This document shows positions 10,278 through 21,687 of a stretch of DNA of 64,000 nucleotides, in pieces. The DNA is from Burkholderiales bacterium (GTDB taxonomy: Bacteria > Pseudomonadota > Gammaproteobacteria > Burkholderiales > SHXO01), in contig JADZGB010000045.1 of assembly GCA_020854105.1 (NCBI GenBank), positions 1 to 64,000 of the forward strand, read 5' to 3'. The notes beneath the pieces were generated by a model. The model made no database searches, was not told the DNA's origin, and saw only the letters and a program-made list of their open reading frames with translations. The first letter of the stretch is position 1; every line of letters starts with the position of its first letter. Made by a program: the position numbers and the translations under genes.

Positions 10278-11221
10278 GTTTCCACCAGGAAGTGAACCAG
10301 CATGCCGAGCACGGCCAGCATGAAGGCCATGCCCAGGAACTCCGGCACCTTGAAGATGCGCATCTTCGCGGCCAGCGTCTCGAGCAGCGCGAGGCCGGCG
10401 CCTGCCAGCGCGAGCTTCACCCCCAGTGCCGCCAGCGCGAGCGGCAGTTCCAGCCAGTTCTGCGGGTGCGCCATGCCCCAGGGCAGGAACAGGGCGATGC
10501 CGATGCCCATGTACACGGTGAGCTTGAGCGCGTGGGCCCAGTCCATCAGGGCGAGATGGCGCCCCGAGTACTCCAGGATCATCGCCTCGTGCACCATGGT
10601 CAGCTCGAGGTGCGTGGATGGGTTGTCCACCGGAATGCGGGCGTTCTCCGCCAGCAGCACCATCACGAACGCGACGGCGGCGAAGGCCATGCTGGGATGG
10701 ATCTGCAGGGCGCCGTTGGAGAACTGGTCCACGATCGTGGTGAGCGCGGTGGAGTGGCTGATCAGCGCCGGGGTGAAGAACACCATCAGCAGAGCCGGTT
10801 CGGCCAGGGCAGCGATCAGCATCTCCCGGCGCGAGCCCAGCGAACCGAAGGCGGTGCCGACATCCATCGCAGCCAGTGCCATGAACACGCGCGCCAGCGC
10901 GAACAGGCCGACCAGCGCGATGACGTCCGCAGCGCGCGCGAACGGCAGGTCGGTGGCGACCAGCGGCACGATGGCGCCCGCGAGCACCATGCAGGCGAAC
11001 ACGACATAGGGGGCGAGGCGGAACAGCCACGAGGCGTTGGTCGCCAGCACCATCTCCTTGCGCAGCAGCTTGATCAGGACGCGATAGGGCTGGAGGAGCG
11101 AGGGCGCGCGGCGGTTCTGCAGCCAGGCACGGCACTGGTTCAGCCAGCCGAGCACCAGCGGCGCCACGGCCACCGCGAGGACGCCCTGGAACAGCTGCAG
11201 CACGGCTTGGGAGACGCTCAC
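10274..11221 (-). CDS. HyfC/NuoH-like membrane subunit
   Basis: NuoH-family (LLQPYRVLIKLLRKE...ENARIPVDNPSTHLELTMVHEAMILEYSG); GTG start overlaps the upstream stop. Confidence 0.88.
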   Translation of the reverse strand: MSVSQAVLQLFQGVLAVAVAPLVLGWLNQCRAWLQNRRAPSLLQPYRVLIKLLRKEMVLATNASWLFRLAPYVVFACMVLAGAIVPLVATDLPFARAADVIALVGLFALARVFMALAAMDVGTAFGSLGSRREMLIAALAEPALLMVFFTPALISHSTALTTIVDQFSNGALQIHPSMAFAAVAFVMVLLAENARIPVDNPSTHLELTMVHEAMILEYSGRHLALMDWAHALKLTVYMGIGIALFLPWGMAHPQNWLELPLALAALGVKLALAGAGLALLETLAAKMRIFKVPEFLGMAFMLAVLGMLVHFLVET

Positions 11222-13215
11222 AGGATCACCACCAGCAGCAGCAGCAGCGTCACGAAGCTGTACACCAGGTAGATCGCGATGCGTCCGTGCTGTACCGCGC
11301 CGATGATGGAGGCGAGCCGCTCGACGCCGCGTGCCACCGGCAGATACAGCCGCTCCCACACCGGATCCTCGATGCGCGAGTGGTAGCGCGGCTGCCGGTC
11401 GAAGGGGCTCGGATGGTGCCGCTCCAGGCGCAGGAACACCTGGAAGATCTGCTTGACGGGTTGTCCGTAGCCCTCGGCGCTGTCCTGCATGCGCGCGTCG
11501 AGCTTGCCGAAGCCGCAGTCCCACGCCGGAGCACGGCGCCGGTCGACCGGGAACCAGCGGCGCAGCAGCATCGCGACGATGACGATCACCAACACGATGA
11601 CCAGCAGGAACGCGAGCGCGCTGTAGCTCGCCTGTTCGGGCGCGACCGCGGTGAGGAAGGTCCAATTGGATCGCGCGAGGCTGTCGCGCAGTCCCGTACC
11701 CACCAGCGTCTGGAACACGGGATCGAGCGTGCGCAGGAACAGCACGGGGGCCAGCCCGATCAGCACGCACCACAGCGCGAGCCAACCCATCGCGATGCGC
11801 GCCGCGAGTCCGATGTCATGCGCCTCGTGCAGGCTCTCTTCGCGCGGCAGGCCGAGAAATACGATGCCGAAGAACTTCACCATCACGTAGCTCGACAGCG
11901 CCACCGCCAGCGCCAGCAGCGCCGTGCCGATGGGGATGAACATGTTCAGATAGGAGTTGGGCAGACTCGGGCTGAGCAGGAAGGACTGAAACAGGAGCCA
12001 TTCCGAGACGAAGCCGTTGAGCGGCGGAAGCCCGGCGATCGCGAGGGTCCCGATCAGTGCCAGGCCGGCCACCCATGGCATGCGCCGGATCAGGCCTCCG
12101 AGCTTGCCCAGGCTGCGTTGGCTGGTGGCGTGCATCACCGCACCGGTGGCGAGAAAGAGCAGAGTCTTGAACAGCGCGTGATTCAGGCAGTGCAGCAGCG
12201 TGGCTGCCAGCGCCAGCGCGGCGAGCAGGTCCATGCCGTAGGCGTGGAACACCAGTGCCAATCCCGCGCCGGCCAGCACGATGCCGATGTTCTCGATGGA
12301 CGAATAGGCCAGCAGCCGCTTCATGTCGGTCTGCAGCGCCGCGAACACCGCGCCGTAGAACGCGGTGGCCAGGCCGACCGCCAGCGCCACCACGCCCCAC
12401 CACCACACCTGGTTCTGCAGCAGGTCGAAGCTCACGCGCAGGAAGCCATAGATCGCGGTCTTGAGCATCACACCGCTCATCAGCGCGGAGACCGGCGAAG
12501 GCGCGGCCGGATGCGCCTCCGGCAGCCACACGTGCAGCGGCAGGAAGCCCGCCTTCGCGCCGAAGCCGATCAGTGCGAGGACGAACACCGCTGCACTCCA
12601 CTGCGTGCCGAGCGAGGTATTGCGCATCGCCTCGAAGGTGTAGTCCCACTGCCCCAGTTGCAGCAGACCGAAGGCGAGCAGGATGGCAATGGCACCCAGG
12701 TGCGCGACCAGGAAATAGATGAAGCCCGCGCGGCGGATCTCCGCGATGCGGTGGTCGGTGATCACCAGGAAATACGAGGCGAGCGCCATCGTCTCCCATG
12801 CCAGCATGAACAGATAGGCGTCGTCGGCGATCAGGACCATGGTCATCGCCGCGAGGAAGACGTGGTACAGCAGGCACACGAGCCGGATCTCGCCGCCGCC
12901 GCCGCGCTGGAAGTACTCGGCCGAGAACGCGGACACCGCCGCGCCCGCTGCACCGAGCAGGAGCAGGAAGAACGACGACAGCGGATCGATGCGTACGTGG
13001 AACGGCAGGTCGGGCAGGCCCAGCCCGAGCACGGCGGACTGCGGCCAGCCGCTCAGGCCTGCCAGGCCCACGCCGGTGAGGAGCAACCCCCCGAGCGTGC
13101 CGAGCGTGAAGAACACGCGTGCATGCACCGCGCGCTCGAGCGGAATCGCCACGCCGGCTGCGCCGAGCGCGATCCAGTACACCACGACGGCGAGAGTGAG
13201 ATCGAGAAGAGGCAC
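11218..13215 (-). CDS. HyfB/NuoL-like proton-translocating membrane subunit
   Basis: FGAKAGFLPLHVWLPEAHPAAPSPVSALMSG motif, multiple TM segments. Confidence 0.88.
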   Translation of the reverse strand: MPLLDLTLAVVVYWIALGAAGVAIPLERAVHARVFFTLGTLGGLLLTGVGLAGLSGWPQSAVLGLGLPDLPFHVRIDPLSSFFLLLLGAAGAAVSAFSAEYFQRGGGGEIRLVCLLYHVFLAAMTMVLIADDAYLFMLAWETMALASYFLVITDHRIAEIRRAGFIYFLVAHLGAIAILLAFGLLQLGQWDYTFEAMRNTSLGTQWSAAVFVLALIGFGAKAGFLPLHVWLPEAHPAAPSPVSALMSGVMLKTAIYGFLRVSFDLLQNQVWWWGVVALAVGLATAFYGAVFAALQTDMKRLLAYSSIENIGIVLAGAGLALVFHAYGMDLLAALALAATLLHCLNHALFKTLLFLATGAVMHATSQRSLGKLGGLIRRMPWVAGLALIGTLAIAGLPPLNGFVSEWLLFQSFLLSPSLPNSYLNMFIPIGTALLALAVALSSYVMVKFFGIVFLGLPREESLHEAHDIGLAARIAMGWLALWCVLIGLAPVLFLRTLDPVFQTLVGTGLRDSLARSNWTFLTAVAPEQASYSALAFLLVIVLVIVIVAMLLRRWFPVDRRRAPAWDCGFGKLDARMQDSAEGYGQPVKQIFQVFLRLERHHPSPFDRQPRYHSRIEDPVWERLYLPVARGVERLASIIGAVQHGRIAIYLVYSFVTLLLLLVVIL

Positions 13216-13356
13216 TTGGAACGATTACGAACGGCCCGCGGCTGCCGGGCCCGTGCACCCCAATCGTGCCGGGGCGATGAGGTCTGCAGCGAGACCCTGT
13301 CCCCGGTTCTCGCGGGTGGCACCCGATGATAGCGCAGCCACACCCTGCGCGCCGCC

Positions 13357-13446
13357 GCATCTGCCTGACCCGCACCTGCCTGACCCGCATCTGCCTGACC
13401 CGCATCTGCCTGGCCCGCACCTGCCTGGCCCGCACCTGCCTGAACA
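13357..13446. repeat. Tandem array, 15-bp unit x 6 (GCATCTGCCTGACCC)
   Basis: Six near-identical consecutive units between recG and the hyfB-like gene. Confidence 0.95.
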
Positions 13447-13460
13447 GGCGCGCAGCGCCC

Positions 13461-15512
13461 TCATACGCGCAGGTACTCCTGGCGCCCGCCCATCCAGCGC
13501 TGCAGGTGCAGCTGCGCCGCCTGCGCATGCTCCTGCAGCAGCAGGGGGGCGGCGTCGCGCGCGGCCTCGACCAGATCGGCATCGGCCTCCAGGTCGGCAA
13601 AGCGCAGCATCGGCACGCCGCTCTGGCGGGCACCCAGCAGCTCGCCCGGACCGCGGATGCGCAGGTCGTGCCGCGCGATCTCGAAGCCGTCGACGTGCTC
13701 GTAGATGATGCGCAGGCGCTCGCGCGCGTTGTCGGACAGCGGATTCTGGAACAGCAGGATGCACACGCTCGCAGCCGCGCCCCGTCCCACGCGTCCGCGC
13801 AGCTGATGCATCTGCGCCAGGCCCATGCGCTCGGCGTGCTCGATCACCATGAGCGACGCATTCGGCACGTCGACTCCGACCTCGATGACCGTGGTGGCGA
13901 CCAGCAGCTGCAGCGCCCCGGCCGAGAATCGCGCCATCACCGCCGCCTTGTCCGTCGACGACAGCCGGCCGTGCACGAGGCCGACGCTGAGATCGGGAAA
14001 GGTCGTGCGCAGGCTCTCGTAGGTATCCATCGCGGTCTGCAGCTGGAGCGCCTCCGACTCCTCGATCAGCGGACACACCCAGTAGGCCTGGCGGCCGGAC
14101 AGGCAAGCCTCGCGTACGCGTGCGATCACTTCGTCGCGCCGCGCGTCGGCGACCAGCTTGGTCAGCACCGGCGTGCGGCCAGGCGGCAGTTCGTCGATGA
14201 CGGATACCTCGAGGTCGGCGTAGAAGGTCATCGCCAGCGTGCGCGGGATGGGCGTCGCACTCATCATGAGCTGGTGCGGCTGCAGCGCACCCGCCTGGTC
14301 CGTGCCCTTCTGGCGCAAGGCGAGCCGTTGATGCACCCCGAAGCGATGCTGCTCGTCGACGACCGCCAGGGCCAGCCGGTGGAACGTCACTTGATCCTGG
14401 AACAGCGCGTGCGTGCCCACCGCCACCTGCGCCTCGCCCGTCTCGATGCGCGCAGCCGCCTCGCGCTTTTCCCTACGCGGCTGGCTGCCGCTCAGCCAGG
14501 CCACCGATACGCCCAGCGGCTGCAGCCAGGCGGAGAACTTGCCGTAGTGCTGCTCGGCCAGGATCTCGGTCGGCGCCATCACCGCGACCTGCGCGCCGCT
14601 CTCGACCGCCTGCAGCGCGGCCAGCGCTGCAACGACGGTCTTTCCGCTGCCGACGTCGCCCTGCAGCAGCCGCTGCATCGGATGCGCCCGCGCCAGATCG
14701 GCGCGGATCTCCGCGAGACAGCGCGCCTGCGCGGCGGTGAGGGAGAAGGGCAGGCGCTCGACCAGGGTGCGCGTGAGCCTCGCCGGCGGCGCCAGCGCCA
14801 GTGCGCGTGCGGATTGCCGGCGCCGCTGGTGCACGCGCATCGACAGCTGCTGCGCCAGCAGTTCGTCGAACTTGATGCGCCGCCACGCCGGATGCGTGCG
14901 ATGCTCCAGTGCCTGCGCGGCAATGTCCGGGGGCGGCTGGTGCAGCAGACGCAGGCTGGCGGCGAAATCGGGCAGGCGTAGCGCGCGCAGCAGTTCGGGC
15001 GGCAGCGTCTCGCTCAGATCGCTCTCGGCCATGGCCTCGCCGATGGCCTTGCGCAGGACATGCTGCTGCAGCCCGGCGGTGGTCGGATAGATCGGGGTAA
15101 GAGACTGCGGCAGCGGGGTATCGGCGCGCACGACCCGATAGCGCGGGTGGATCATCTCTGCGCCGAAGAAGCCCGGCCGCACTTCGCCCACGGCACGCAC
15201 CCGCACCCCCGGCGCGAGCTGCTTCAGCTGGCTGGGGTAGAAGTGGAAGAAGCGCAGGACGAGCGGCTGATCCACACTGCGTGTCCGGCACAGCAGCATG
15301 CGGCGCGGGCGAAACGCGATCTCGCTCGATTCGACCACCGCCTCGACCTGCACGGTCTCGCCCGCACGCGCCTCGCTCAGCGCCGTGATGCGGGTCTCGT
15401 CCTCGTAGCGCAGCGGAAGGTGCAGGACGAGGTCGAAGGCATTGCGCAGGCCCAGCTTCTCCAGATGCCCGCGCGCCGCGGCAGGCAGGCTCTCGAGGCT
15501 GCCGCCGGACAC
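13461..15512 (-). CDS. recG: ATP-dependent DNA helicase RecG
   Basis: GDVGSGKTVVAALAAL, DEQHRFGVHQR, MSATPIPRT, QLRGRVGRG. Confidence 0.96.
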   Translation of the reverse strand: MSGGSLESLPAAARGHLEKLGLRNAFDLVLHLPLRYEDETRITALSEARAGETVQVEAVVESSEIAFRPRRMLLCRTRSVDQPLVLRFFHFYPSQLKQLAPGVRVRAVGEVRPGFFGAEMIHPRYRVVRADTPLPQSLTPIYPTTAGLQQHVLRKAIGEAMAESDLSETLPPELLRALRLPDFAASLRLLHQPPPDIAAQALEHRTHPAWRRIKFDELLAQQLSMRVHQRRRQSARALALAPPARLTRTLVERLPFSLTAAQARCLAEIRADLARAHPMQRLLQGDVGSGKTVVAALAALQAVESGAQVAVMAPTEILAEQHYGKFSAWLQPLGVSVAWLSGSQPRREKREAAARIETGEAQVAVGTHALFQDQVTFHRLALAVVDEQHRFGVHQRLALRQKGTDQAGALQPHQLMMSATPIPRTLAMTFYADLEVSVIDELPPGRTPVLTKLVADARRDEVIARVREACLSGRQAYWVCPLIEESEALQLQTAMDTYESLRTTFPDLSVGLVHGRLSSTDKAAVMARFSAGALQLLVATTVIEVGVDVPNASLMVIEHAERMGLAQMHQLRGRVGRGAAASVCILLFQNPLSDNARERLRIIYEHVDGFEIARHDLRIRGPGELLGARQSGVPMLRFADLEADADLVEAARDAAPLLLQEHAQAAQLHLQRWMGGRQEYLRV

Positions 15513-15535
15513 CGTCTGCGGCGTGCGGCGGGCGC

Positions 15536-15919
15536 TCAGGGCTCGACCATCAGAACGGCTTCGATCTCCACCAGCGCATCGCGCGGCAGCGCCGCCGCTG
15601 CGACCGCCGAGCGCGCCGGATAGGGTGCGCGCACGTAACCGGCCATGATCTCGTTCACCCGGGAGAAGTTCGCCATGTCGGTGAGGAACACGGTGAACTT
15701 GACGGCGTCGTCGAGCGAGGCGCCGGCCGCAGCGGCCACGGCACGCAGGTTGAGGAACACCTGATGGATCTGCGAATCGATGCCCTCGACCAGCTGCATG
15801 GTGCGCGGATCGAGCCCGATCTGGCCGGACAGGTAGATGGCGTCCCCGGCCTTCACCGCCTGGGAATAGATGCCGATCGGCTGTGGCGCATCGGTGGTCC
15901 GGATGACCTGTTTGGGCAT
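15536..15919 (-). CDS. RidA-family protein
   Basis: IGIYSQAVKAGDAIYLSGQIGLDP..., PYPARSAVAAAALPRDALVEIEA. Confidence 0.93.
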   Translation of the reverse strand: MPKQVIRTTDAPQPIGIYSQAVKAGDAIYLSGQIGLDPRTMQLVEGIDSQIHQVFLNLRAVAAAAGASLDDAVKFTVFLTDMANFSRVNEIMAGYVRAPYPARSAVAAAALPRDALVEIEAVLMVEP

Positions 15920-16044
15920 GTCCCCGCCTCGTACGTTTACGGAACGTGTGAGGGCAATGTTAGTCCCGAACCCTCTCTGCGACAACGTGATGCAGCGCGC
16001 GCGATCGGGGGCCGCGGGGCCGCGTGCTATGATCCGGCGCCGCA

Positions 16045-17997
16045 GTGAAGAAGGCTGACTCTGTGGAAGACAACAACGGAACGCGAGGCCCGGCACTCGC
16101 CCTGCACGAGCATCGGGGCGACCGCCAAGGCAGACGCGGCCTGATCGGACTGTCCGTCGGCGCCATCGGCGTCGTCTTCGGCGACATCGGCACCAGTCCG
16201 CTGTATGCCTTCAAGGAATCATTCGGAGGGGCGCACGCGCTGCCCGTCCACCACGACAATGTCGTGGGGGTGCTCTCGCTGATGGCCTGGGCGCTGTTCG
16301 CCATCGTCACGCTCAAGTACGTGGTGCTCATGATGCGCGCCGACAACCGCGGCGAGGGCGGGATCATGGCATTGATGGCGCTGGTGCGCCGATCCCTCGA
16401 CGGCGACCCGAAGCTGCGCACCGCACTGCTCGCGCTCGGCATGTTCGGCGCAGCGCTGTTCTACGGCGACGGCATGATCACTCCGGCCATCTCGGTGCTG
16501 TCCGCCGTCGAGGGACTGGAAGTCGTCACGCCGGTGCTCGAGCCCTACGTGATTCCCATCACGCTGATCATCATCACTGCCCTGTTCCTCGTGCAGCACT
16601 CCGGCACGGGCAAGGTCGGCGCGTTCTTCGGGCCGATCACCGTGGTGTGGTTCTCGGTGCTAGGCCTGATGGGCCTGTACAGCATCCTGCAGTATCCGAG
16701 TGTGCTGGAGGCGCTCAATCCGTGGTGGGGAGTGCGCTTCTTCGTCGGCAACGGCGCGCTGGGCTTCTTCGTGCTCGGCGCCGTCGTACTGGCGGTCACC
16801 GGTGCGGAAGCGCTCTACGCCGACATGGGCCACTTCGGCAAACGGCCGATCCGGCTCGCCTGGCTGTGGTTCGTGTTCCCCGCCCTGCTGCTGAACTACT
16901 TCGGGCAGGGTGCACTGCTGCTGCGCCAGCCCGATGCGATCAGGCACCCCTTCTTCCATCTCGCGCCCGAGTGGGCACTGCTGCCGCTGGTACTGCTCGC
17001 CACGATGGCAACCGTGATCGCTTCCCAGGCCGTCATCACCGGTGCGTATTCGGTGACGCGCCAGGCGATTCAGCTCGGCTACTGCCCCCGGCTCATGATC
17101 GAGCATACCTCCGAGCGCGAGATCGGCCAGGTGTACCTGCCCTGGATCAACTGGGGCCTGTACTTCGCCGTGGTCGGCCTGGTGCTCGGCTTCGGTTCCT
17201 CGAGCAACCTGGCGGGCGCGTACGGCATCGCGGTCACGGCCACGATGGCGATCGATTCGATCCTGATCTTCTTCGTGATGCGCAAGCTGTGGAACTGGCC
17301 GCTGTTCGTGGCGGTGCCGATCTCCGCGCTGTTTCTGGCGGTCGATCTCGCCTTCCTGAGCGCGAACCTGCTCAAGGTACTCGATGGAGGCTGGTTCCCG
17401 GTGATCGTGGGCATCGCGGTGTTCGTGGTCATGTCCACCTGGAAGCGCGGCCGCGAGATCCTGTTCGAGCGCCTGCGCCCCGGCGCGATCGCGCTGCAGC
17501 CGTTCATCACCAGCCTGACACTGTCCCCGCCCGCGCGCGTGCCGGGCACGGCGATCTTCCTCACCGGCTCGCAGGAGGGCGTGCCGCACGCGCTGCTGCA
17601 CAACCTGAACCACAACAAGGTGCTGCACGAACGTGTGGTGCTGCTGACCGTGCGCGCCGAGGACATCCCGCACGTGCCGGACAGCCAGCGCATCGAGATC
17701 CAGGATCTGGGCGACGATTTCTACGGCATGCTGGTGCACTACGGCTTCAAGGACGAACCGGATCTGCCCGCGGCGCTCGAGCTGGCGCGCGAGAAGGGAA
17801 TGGAGTTCAGCATGCTGGAGACGTCCTTCTTCCTGTCGCGACAGACCCTGGTGCCGATCGAATCCCGCGGCATGGGCATGGCGTTGTGGCGCGAGAAGAT
17901 CTTCGCAGCGATGTCGCGCAACGCGGCCAGTGCCACCGCGTTCTTCAAGATCCCGACCAACCGGGTGGTCGAGCTGGGCACGCGCATCGAACTGTAG
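16045..17997 (+). CDS. kup: Kup-family potassium transporter
   Basis: GVVFGDIGTSPLYAFKESFGG and full-length Kup sequence. Confidence 0.95.
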   Translation: MKKADSVEDNNGTRGPALALHEHRGDRQGRRGLIGLSVGAIGVVFGDIGTSPLYAFKESFGGAHALPVHHDNVVGVLSLMAWALFAIVTLKYVVLMMRADNRGEGGIMALMALVRRSLDGDPKLRTALLALGMFGAALFYGDGMITPAISVLSAVEGLEVVTPVLEPYVIPITLIIITALFLVQHSGTGKVGAFFGPITVVWFSVLGLMGLYSILQYPSVLEALNPWWGVRFFVGNGALGFFVLGAVVLAVTGAEALYADMGHFGKRPIRLAWLWFVFPALLLNYFGQGALLLRQPDAIRHPFFHLAPEWALLPLVLLATMATVIASQAVITGAYSVTRQAIQLGYCPRLMIEHTSEREIGQVYLPWINWGLYFAVVGLVLGFGSSSNLAGAYGIAVTATMAIDSILIFFVMRKLWNWPLFVAVPISALFLAVDLAFLSANLLKVLDGGWFPVIVGIAVFVVMSTWKRGREILFERLRPGAIALQPFITSLTLSPPARVPGTAIFLTGSQEGVPHALLHNLNHNKVLHERVVLLTVRAEDIPHVPDSQRIEIQDLGDDFYGMLVHYGFKDEPDLPAALELAREKGMEFSMLETSFFLSRQTLVPIESRGMGMALWREKIFAAMSRNAASATAFFKIPTNRVVELGTRIEL

Positions 17998-18018
17998 GCC
18001 CGGCGAGCGGAGGCGCCG

Positions 18019-18339
18019 ATGACAATAGCGAATCTGGAGAAGCTGCTCGCTGCCGGCAAGGACAGTGCGATGCTGCGCTTCGGACTGGGCAGCGCGTACA
18101 TGAAGGCGGGAGACCATGGCACGGCTGCTGCACACCTGCAGCGCGCGGTGACGCTGGAGCCGGCCTACTCGGCTGCGTGGAAGCTGCTGGGGCAGGCGCT
18201 CACCCAGCTCGGGCAGTTCGAGCGCGCGCTCGAGGCGTACGATCGGGGCATCGCCGCGGCCGAGTCGAGGGGTGACAAGCAGGCGGCGAAGGAGATGACG
18301 GTCTTCGCACGGCGCCTGCGCAAGCGGCAGGAGGGCTGA
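18019..18339 (+). CDS. Small TPR-repeat protein
   Basis: MLRFGLGSAYMKAGDHGTAAAHLQRAVTLEPAYSAAWKLLGQAL. Confidence 0.8.
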   Translation: MTIANLEKLLAAGKDSAMLRFGLGSAYMKAGDHGTAAAHLQRAVTLEPAYSAAWKLLGQALTQLGQFERALEAYDRGIAAAESRGDKQAAKEMTVFARRLRKRQEG

Positions 18340-18375
18340 GGCGGGGCGATGCGGGCGAGCGCCTCCGCGCACCGC

Positions 18376-18738
18376 TCAGTAGTCGTCGTCGTCCCGGCCA
18401 CGGCGCTCCTCGAGTTCCTCGAGATCCTCGTCATAGCCTTCGTACTCTTCCTCGGTCGCCCACTCGCGCTCCTCGATCACGTCGTTGGCGATCTCGTGCA
18501 CGCGCGATTCCACGTCGGACATCGCTTCCTGCAGCGCCTTCTCGTTCGGGAAATCGCCGTCGGCGAACACCACTTCGACCGCCGCGTGCTCCCCGTCCTC
18601 GACTGCGAGGGTGGCCTTGGGCCATTCCTTGTGCAGGGCCTCCAGCAGGATGTCCTTGAACTGCTCGTAATCCTCGTCGGATACGAGGCCCAGCATGTCC
18701 CGGTCAGCGAGGTATGTGATACTCAATTGCCTGGCCAT
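18376..18738 (-). CDS. Hypothetical protein with highly acidic C-terminus
   Basis: MARQLSITYLADRDM...EEEYEGYDEDLEELEERRGRDDDDY. Confidence 0.65.
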   Translation of the reverse strand: MARQLSITYLADRDMLGLVSDEDYEQFKDILLEALHKEWPKATLAVEDGEHAAVEVVFADGDFPNEKALQEAMSDVESRVHEIANDVIEEREWATEEEYEGYDEDLEELEERRGRDDDDY

Positions 18739-18752
18739 GAACATCTCCCATA

Positions 18753-19556
18753 TTGCGCACAGGCCGCATCGTCGTCGACGCCCACGGCAATGCGGCCCGC
18801 GATCGAATTGCACGCGATCGAGTTGCATTGGCGGCGAAGGATAGCATGAGGTCGCGCGTGCGGCGCATGACGAGGCGGCGCAATCCGCAGGAGGCGGCAA
18901 CTGCTGTGCCGTCGCCGCGCGCGCGCCCGCGCACGTGGCTGTCCACGCCATTGCGTCGGGTGGGCAGCATCGCCTCCCTGCTCATCGCCGGCGTGCTCGG
19001 CCGGATGGGCCGCTACCGCTGCCTGGACGAGGCCGAGCGGTCGGATGCCGCGCTCGTGTTCGGAGACAGCCTGGACCTGAGCCGGGTGCGCATCGCGCAG
19101 TCCGGCCTGCTGCACCGCCTGCTGTTCGCCGTGCAGTGCGTGACACAGGGTGGCGGCGCGGCACGGCCCTTCGTCACCGGATGGCTGGTGCACGCGGTGC
19201 CCGGGCATGCACTTGCGCGCGCCACCCTCATCCACGAACTGACGCATGTCTGGCAGGCGCAGGTGTACGGCCCCTGCTGTCTGTGGCAGGCGCTGCACGC
19301 GCAGTTCTTGGGCGAGGGGTACGACTACTCGGGAGCGCAGCGCGGGCGCGCCGATCCCGCATGCCACGCGACCGGGGAAGGAGGTCAGGATGCCCTGCGC
19401 AGCAGGTCCTTCCTCTCGTTCAACCGCGAGCAGCAGGCGCAGATCGTCATGCACTATTTCGTGCGTCGCGTCCTGCGGGGCGAGTCCGACGAGGCGTGCG
19501 AGCCGTGGGAAGCGCAGATGCGCACGCTGCGCCAGGCCGGCCTCGCCGCTCAGGCG

Positions 19557-19571
<15 letters not shown>
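18753..19571 (+). CDS. HExxH-containing protein of the 'vgr-related' type
   Basis: [12 protein letters not shown]...[16 protein letters not shown]-terminal start uncertain. Confidence 0.65.
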
Positions 19572-20504
<933 letters not shown>

Positions 20505-20622
20505 GGAGGATCCTGGAGTCCGGGGAGAGACCGAGCGTCGAGCAGGCGGCGCGGCTAGCGCGCCGCGACGGATTATCGCCCGGTGCGCGACACGCCGTAG
20601 AGCGCCGGCGAAGTTACCGGCG

Positions 20623-21687
20623 TCAGGCGCGATCCGCCGGCGGCCTGGTTTCGAACCTGATGGCCGCGCCCGGCTCGCGGTCGCGGCGCTGGAACGCGAT
20701 CATCCATCCCGGATACTCCGCTGGCAGCGCGCTTGCCCCATCCAGCGCGGACAGCTCGTCCCCGGACAGGCGCAATGTGCAGGCAGCGACATTGTCCTCG
20801 AGCTGCTGCACGCTTTTCGCACCCACGATGACGCTCGCGATGCCGGGCTGCTGCAGGGTCCACGCCAGCGCGACGCGTGCCACGGAGACCCCATGGGCCC
20901 GGGCGATGGGGCGCATCGCGTCGACGCAGCGGAAGGCCCGCTCGCGATCCACCGGAGGAAAGTCGAACGTGGTGCGGCGCGCGCCCTCGGGGCCTTGGCT
21001 GTCGGCGCTGAACTTCCCGGACAGCAGGCCGCCGGCGAGCGGACTCCACACCAGGATGCCCAGCTGCTGGTCCAGGGCGAGGGGCATGATCTCGCGTTCC
21101 AGGTCGCGTCCGGCAATGGAGTAATAGGCCTGGATCGCCTCGAATCGGCTCCAGCCGTGCCGCTCGGAGATGCCGAGCGCCTTCATGATCTGCCAGGCAG
21201 CATGGTTCGACACGCCGATGTGGCGGACGCGCCCGGAGCGCACCAGGTCGTCGAGCGCGCGCAGCGTCTCCTCCATCGGGGTGAGGAAGTCCACGGCGTG
21301 AACCTGGTACAGGTCCACGTGCTCGAGCCCGAGGCGTTTCAGGCTGGCGTCCAGGGCGTTCAGGATGTTCACGCGCGACAGGCCGACGCGGTTCGGCCCC
21401 TCGCCCATGCGGATGCGCACCTTGGTCGCGATCACCAGTTCCTCCCGCGGCAGGCCCAGCTCGCGGATGGCTGCGCCGAGCAGCCGCTCGGATTCGCCCT
21501 CGGAGTACACGTCGGCGGTGTCGATGAAATTCACGCCGGCGTCGACGGCGCAGCGCAACTGCGCCTTGGCATCCTCCAGGCCGAGCTTCCCCACGATCTG
21601 GAAGCGGCCCTTGCCGCCCCAGGTCATGGTGCCCAGGCAGATCTCGGAAACGAACAGGCCGGTGCGGCCGAGCAGGCGGTAGTTCAT
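20623..21687 (-). CDS. Aldo/keto reductase
   Basis: [38 protein letters not shown]. Confidence 0.92.
   Translation of the reverse strand: MNYRLLGRTGLFVSEICLGTMTWGGKGRFQIVGKLGLEDAKAQLRCAVDAGVNFIDTADVYSEGESERLLGAAIRELGLPREELVIATKVRIRMGEGPNRVGLSRVNILNALDASLKRLGLEHVDLYQVHAVDFLTPMEETLRALDDLVRSGRVRHIGVSNHAAWQIMKALGISERHGWSRFEAIQAYYSIAGRDLEREIMPLALDQQLGILVWSPLAGGLLSGKFSADSQGPEGARRTTFDFPPVDRERAFRCVDAMRPIARAHGVSVARVALAWTLQQPGIASVIVGAKSVQQLEDNVAACTLRLSGDELSALDGASALPAEYPGWMIAFQRRDREPGAAIRFETRPPADRA

Noticed and set aside
6094-13215. Straight annotation as hydrogenase-4/formate hydrogenlyase
   Set aside because: NiFe-coordinating cysteines are absent and no formate dehydrogenase or maturation genes are present in the window.
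6696-13329. Long plus-strand ORFs (6696..8504, 8248..9369, 10292..11272, 11287..13329) opposite the Ehr operon
   Set aside because: Antisense shadow ORFs with Gln/Arg/His-rich low-complexity translations.
13357-13446. Repeat array considered as CRISPR
   Set aside because: Head-to-tail 15-bp units with no spacers and no cas genes; same reasoning for 34842-34898, 35805-35861 and 51807-51867.
13326-13708. Pentapeptide-repeat peptides (DPHLP..., CLTRI..., VRARQ...) read across the 15-bp array
   Set aside because: A 15-bp period gives a pentapeptide repeat in every frame; no start/RBS or conserved domain supports coding.
18753-18850. AT-richer ATCGAATTGCACGCGATCGAGTTGCATTG repeat near 18801-18829
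   Set aside because: Only a short two-copy direct repeat; too little to support a functional claim.
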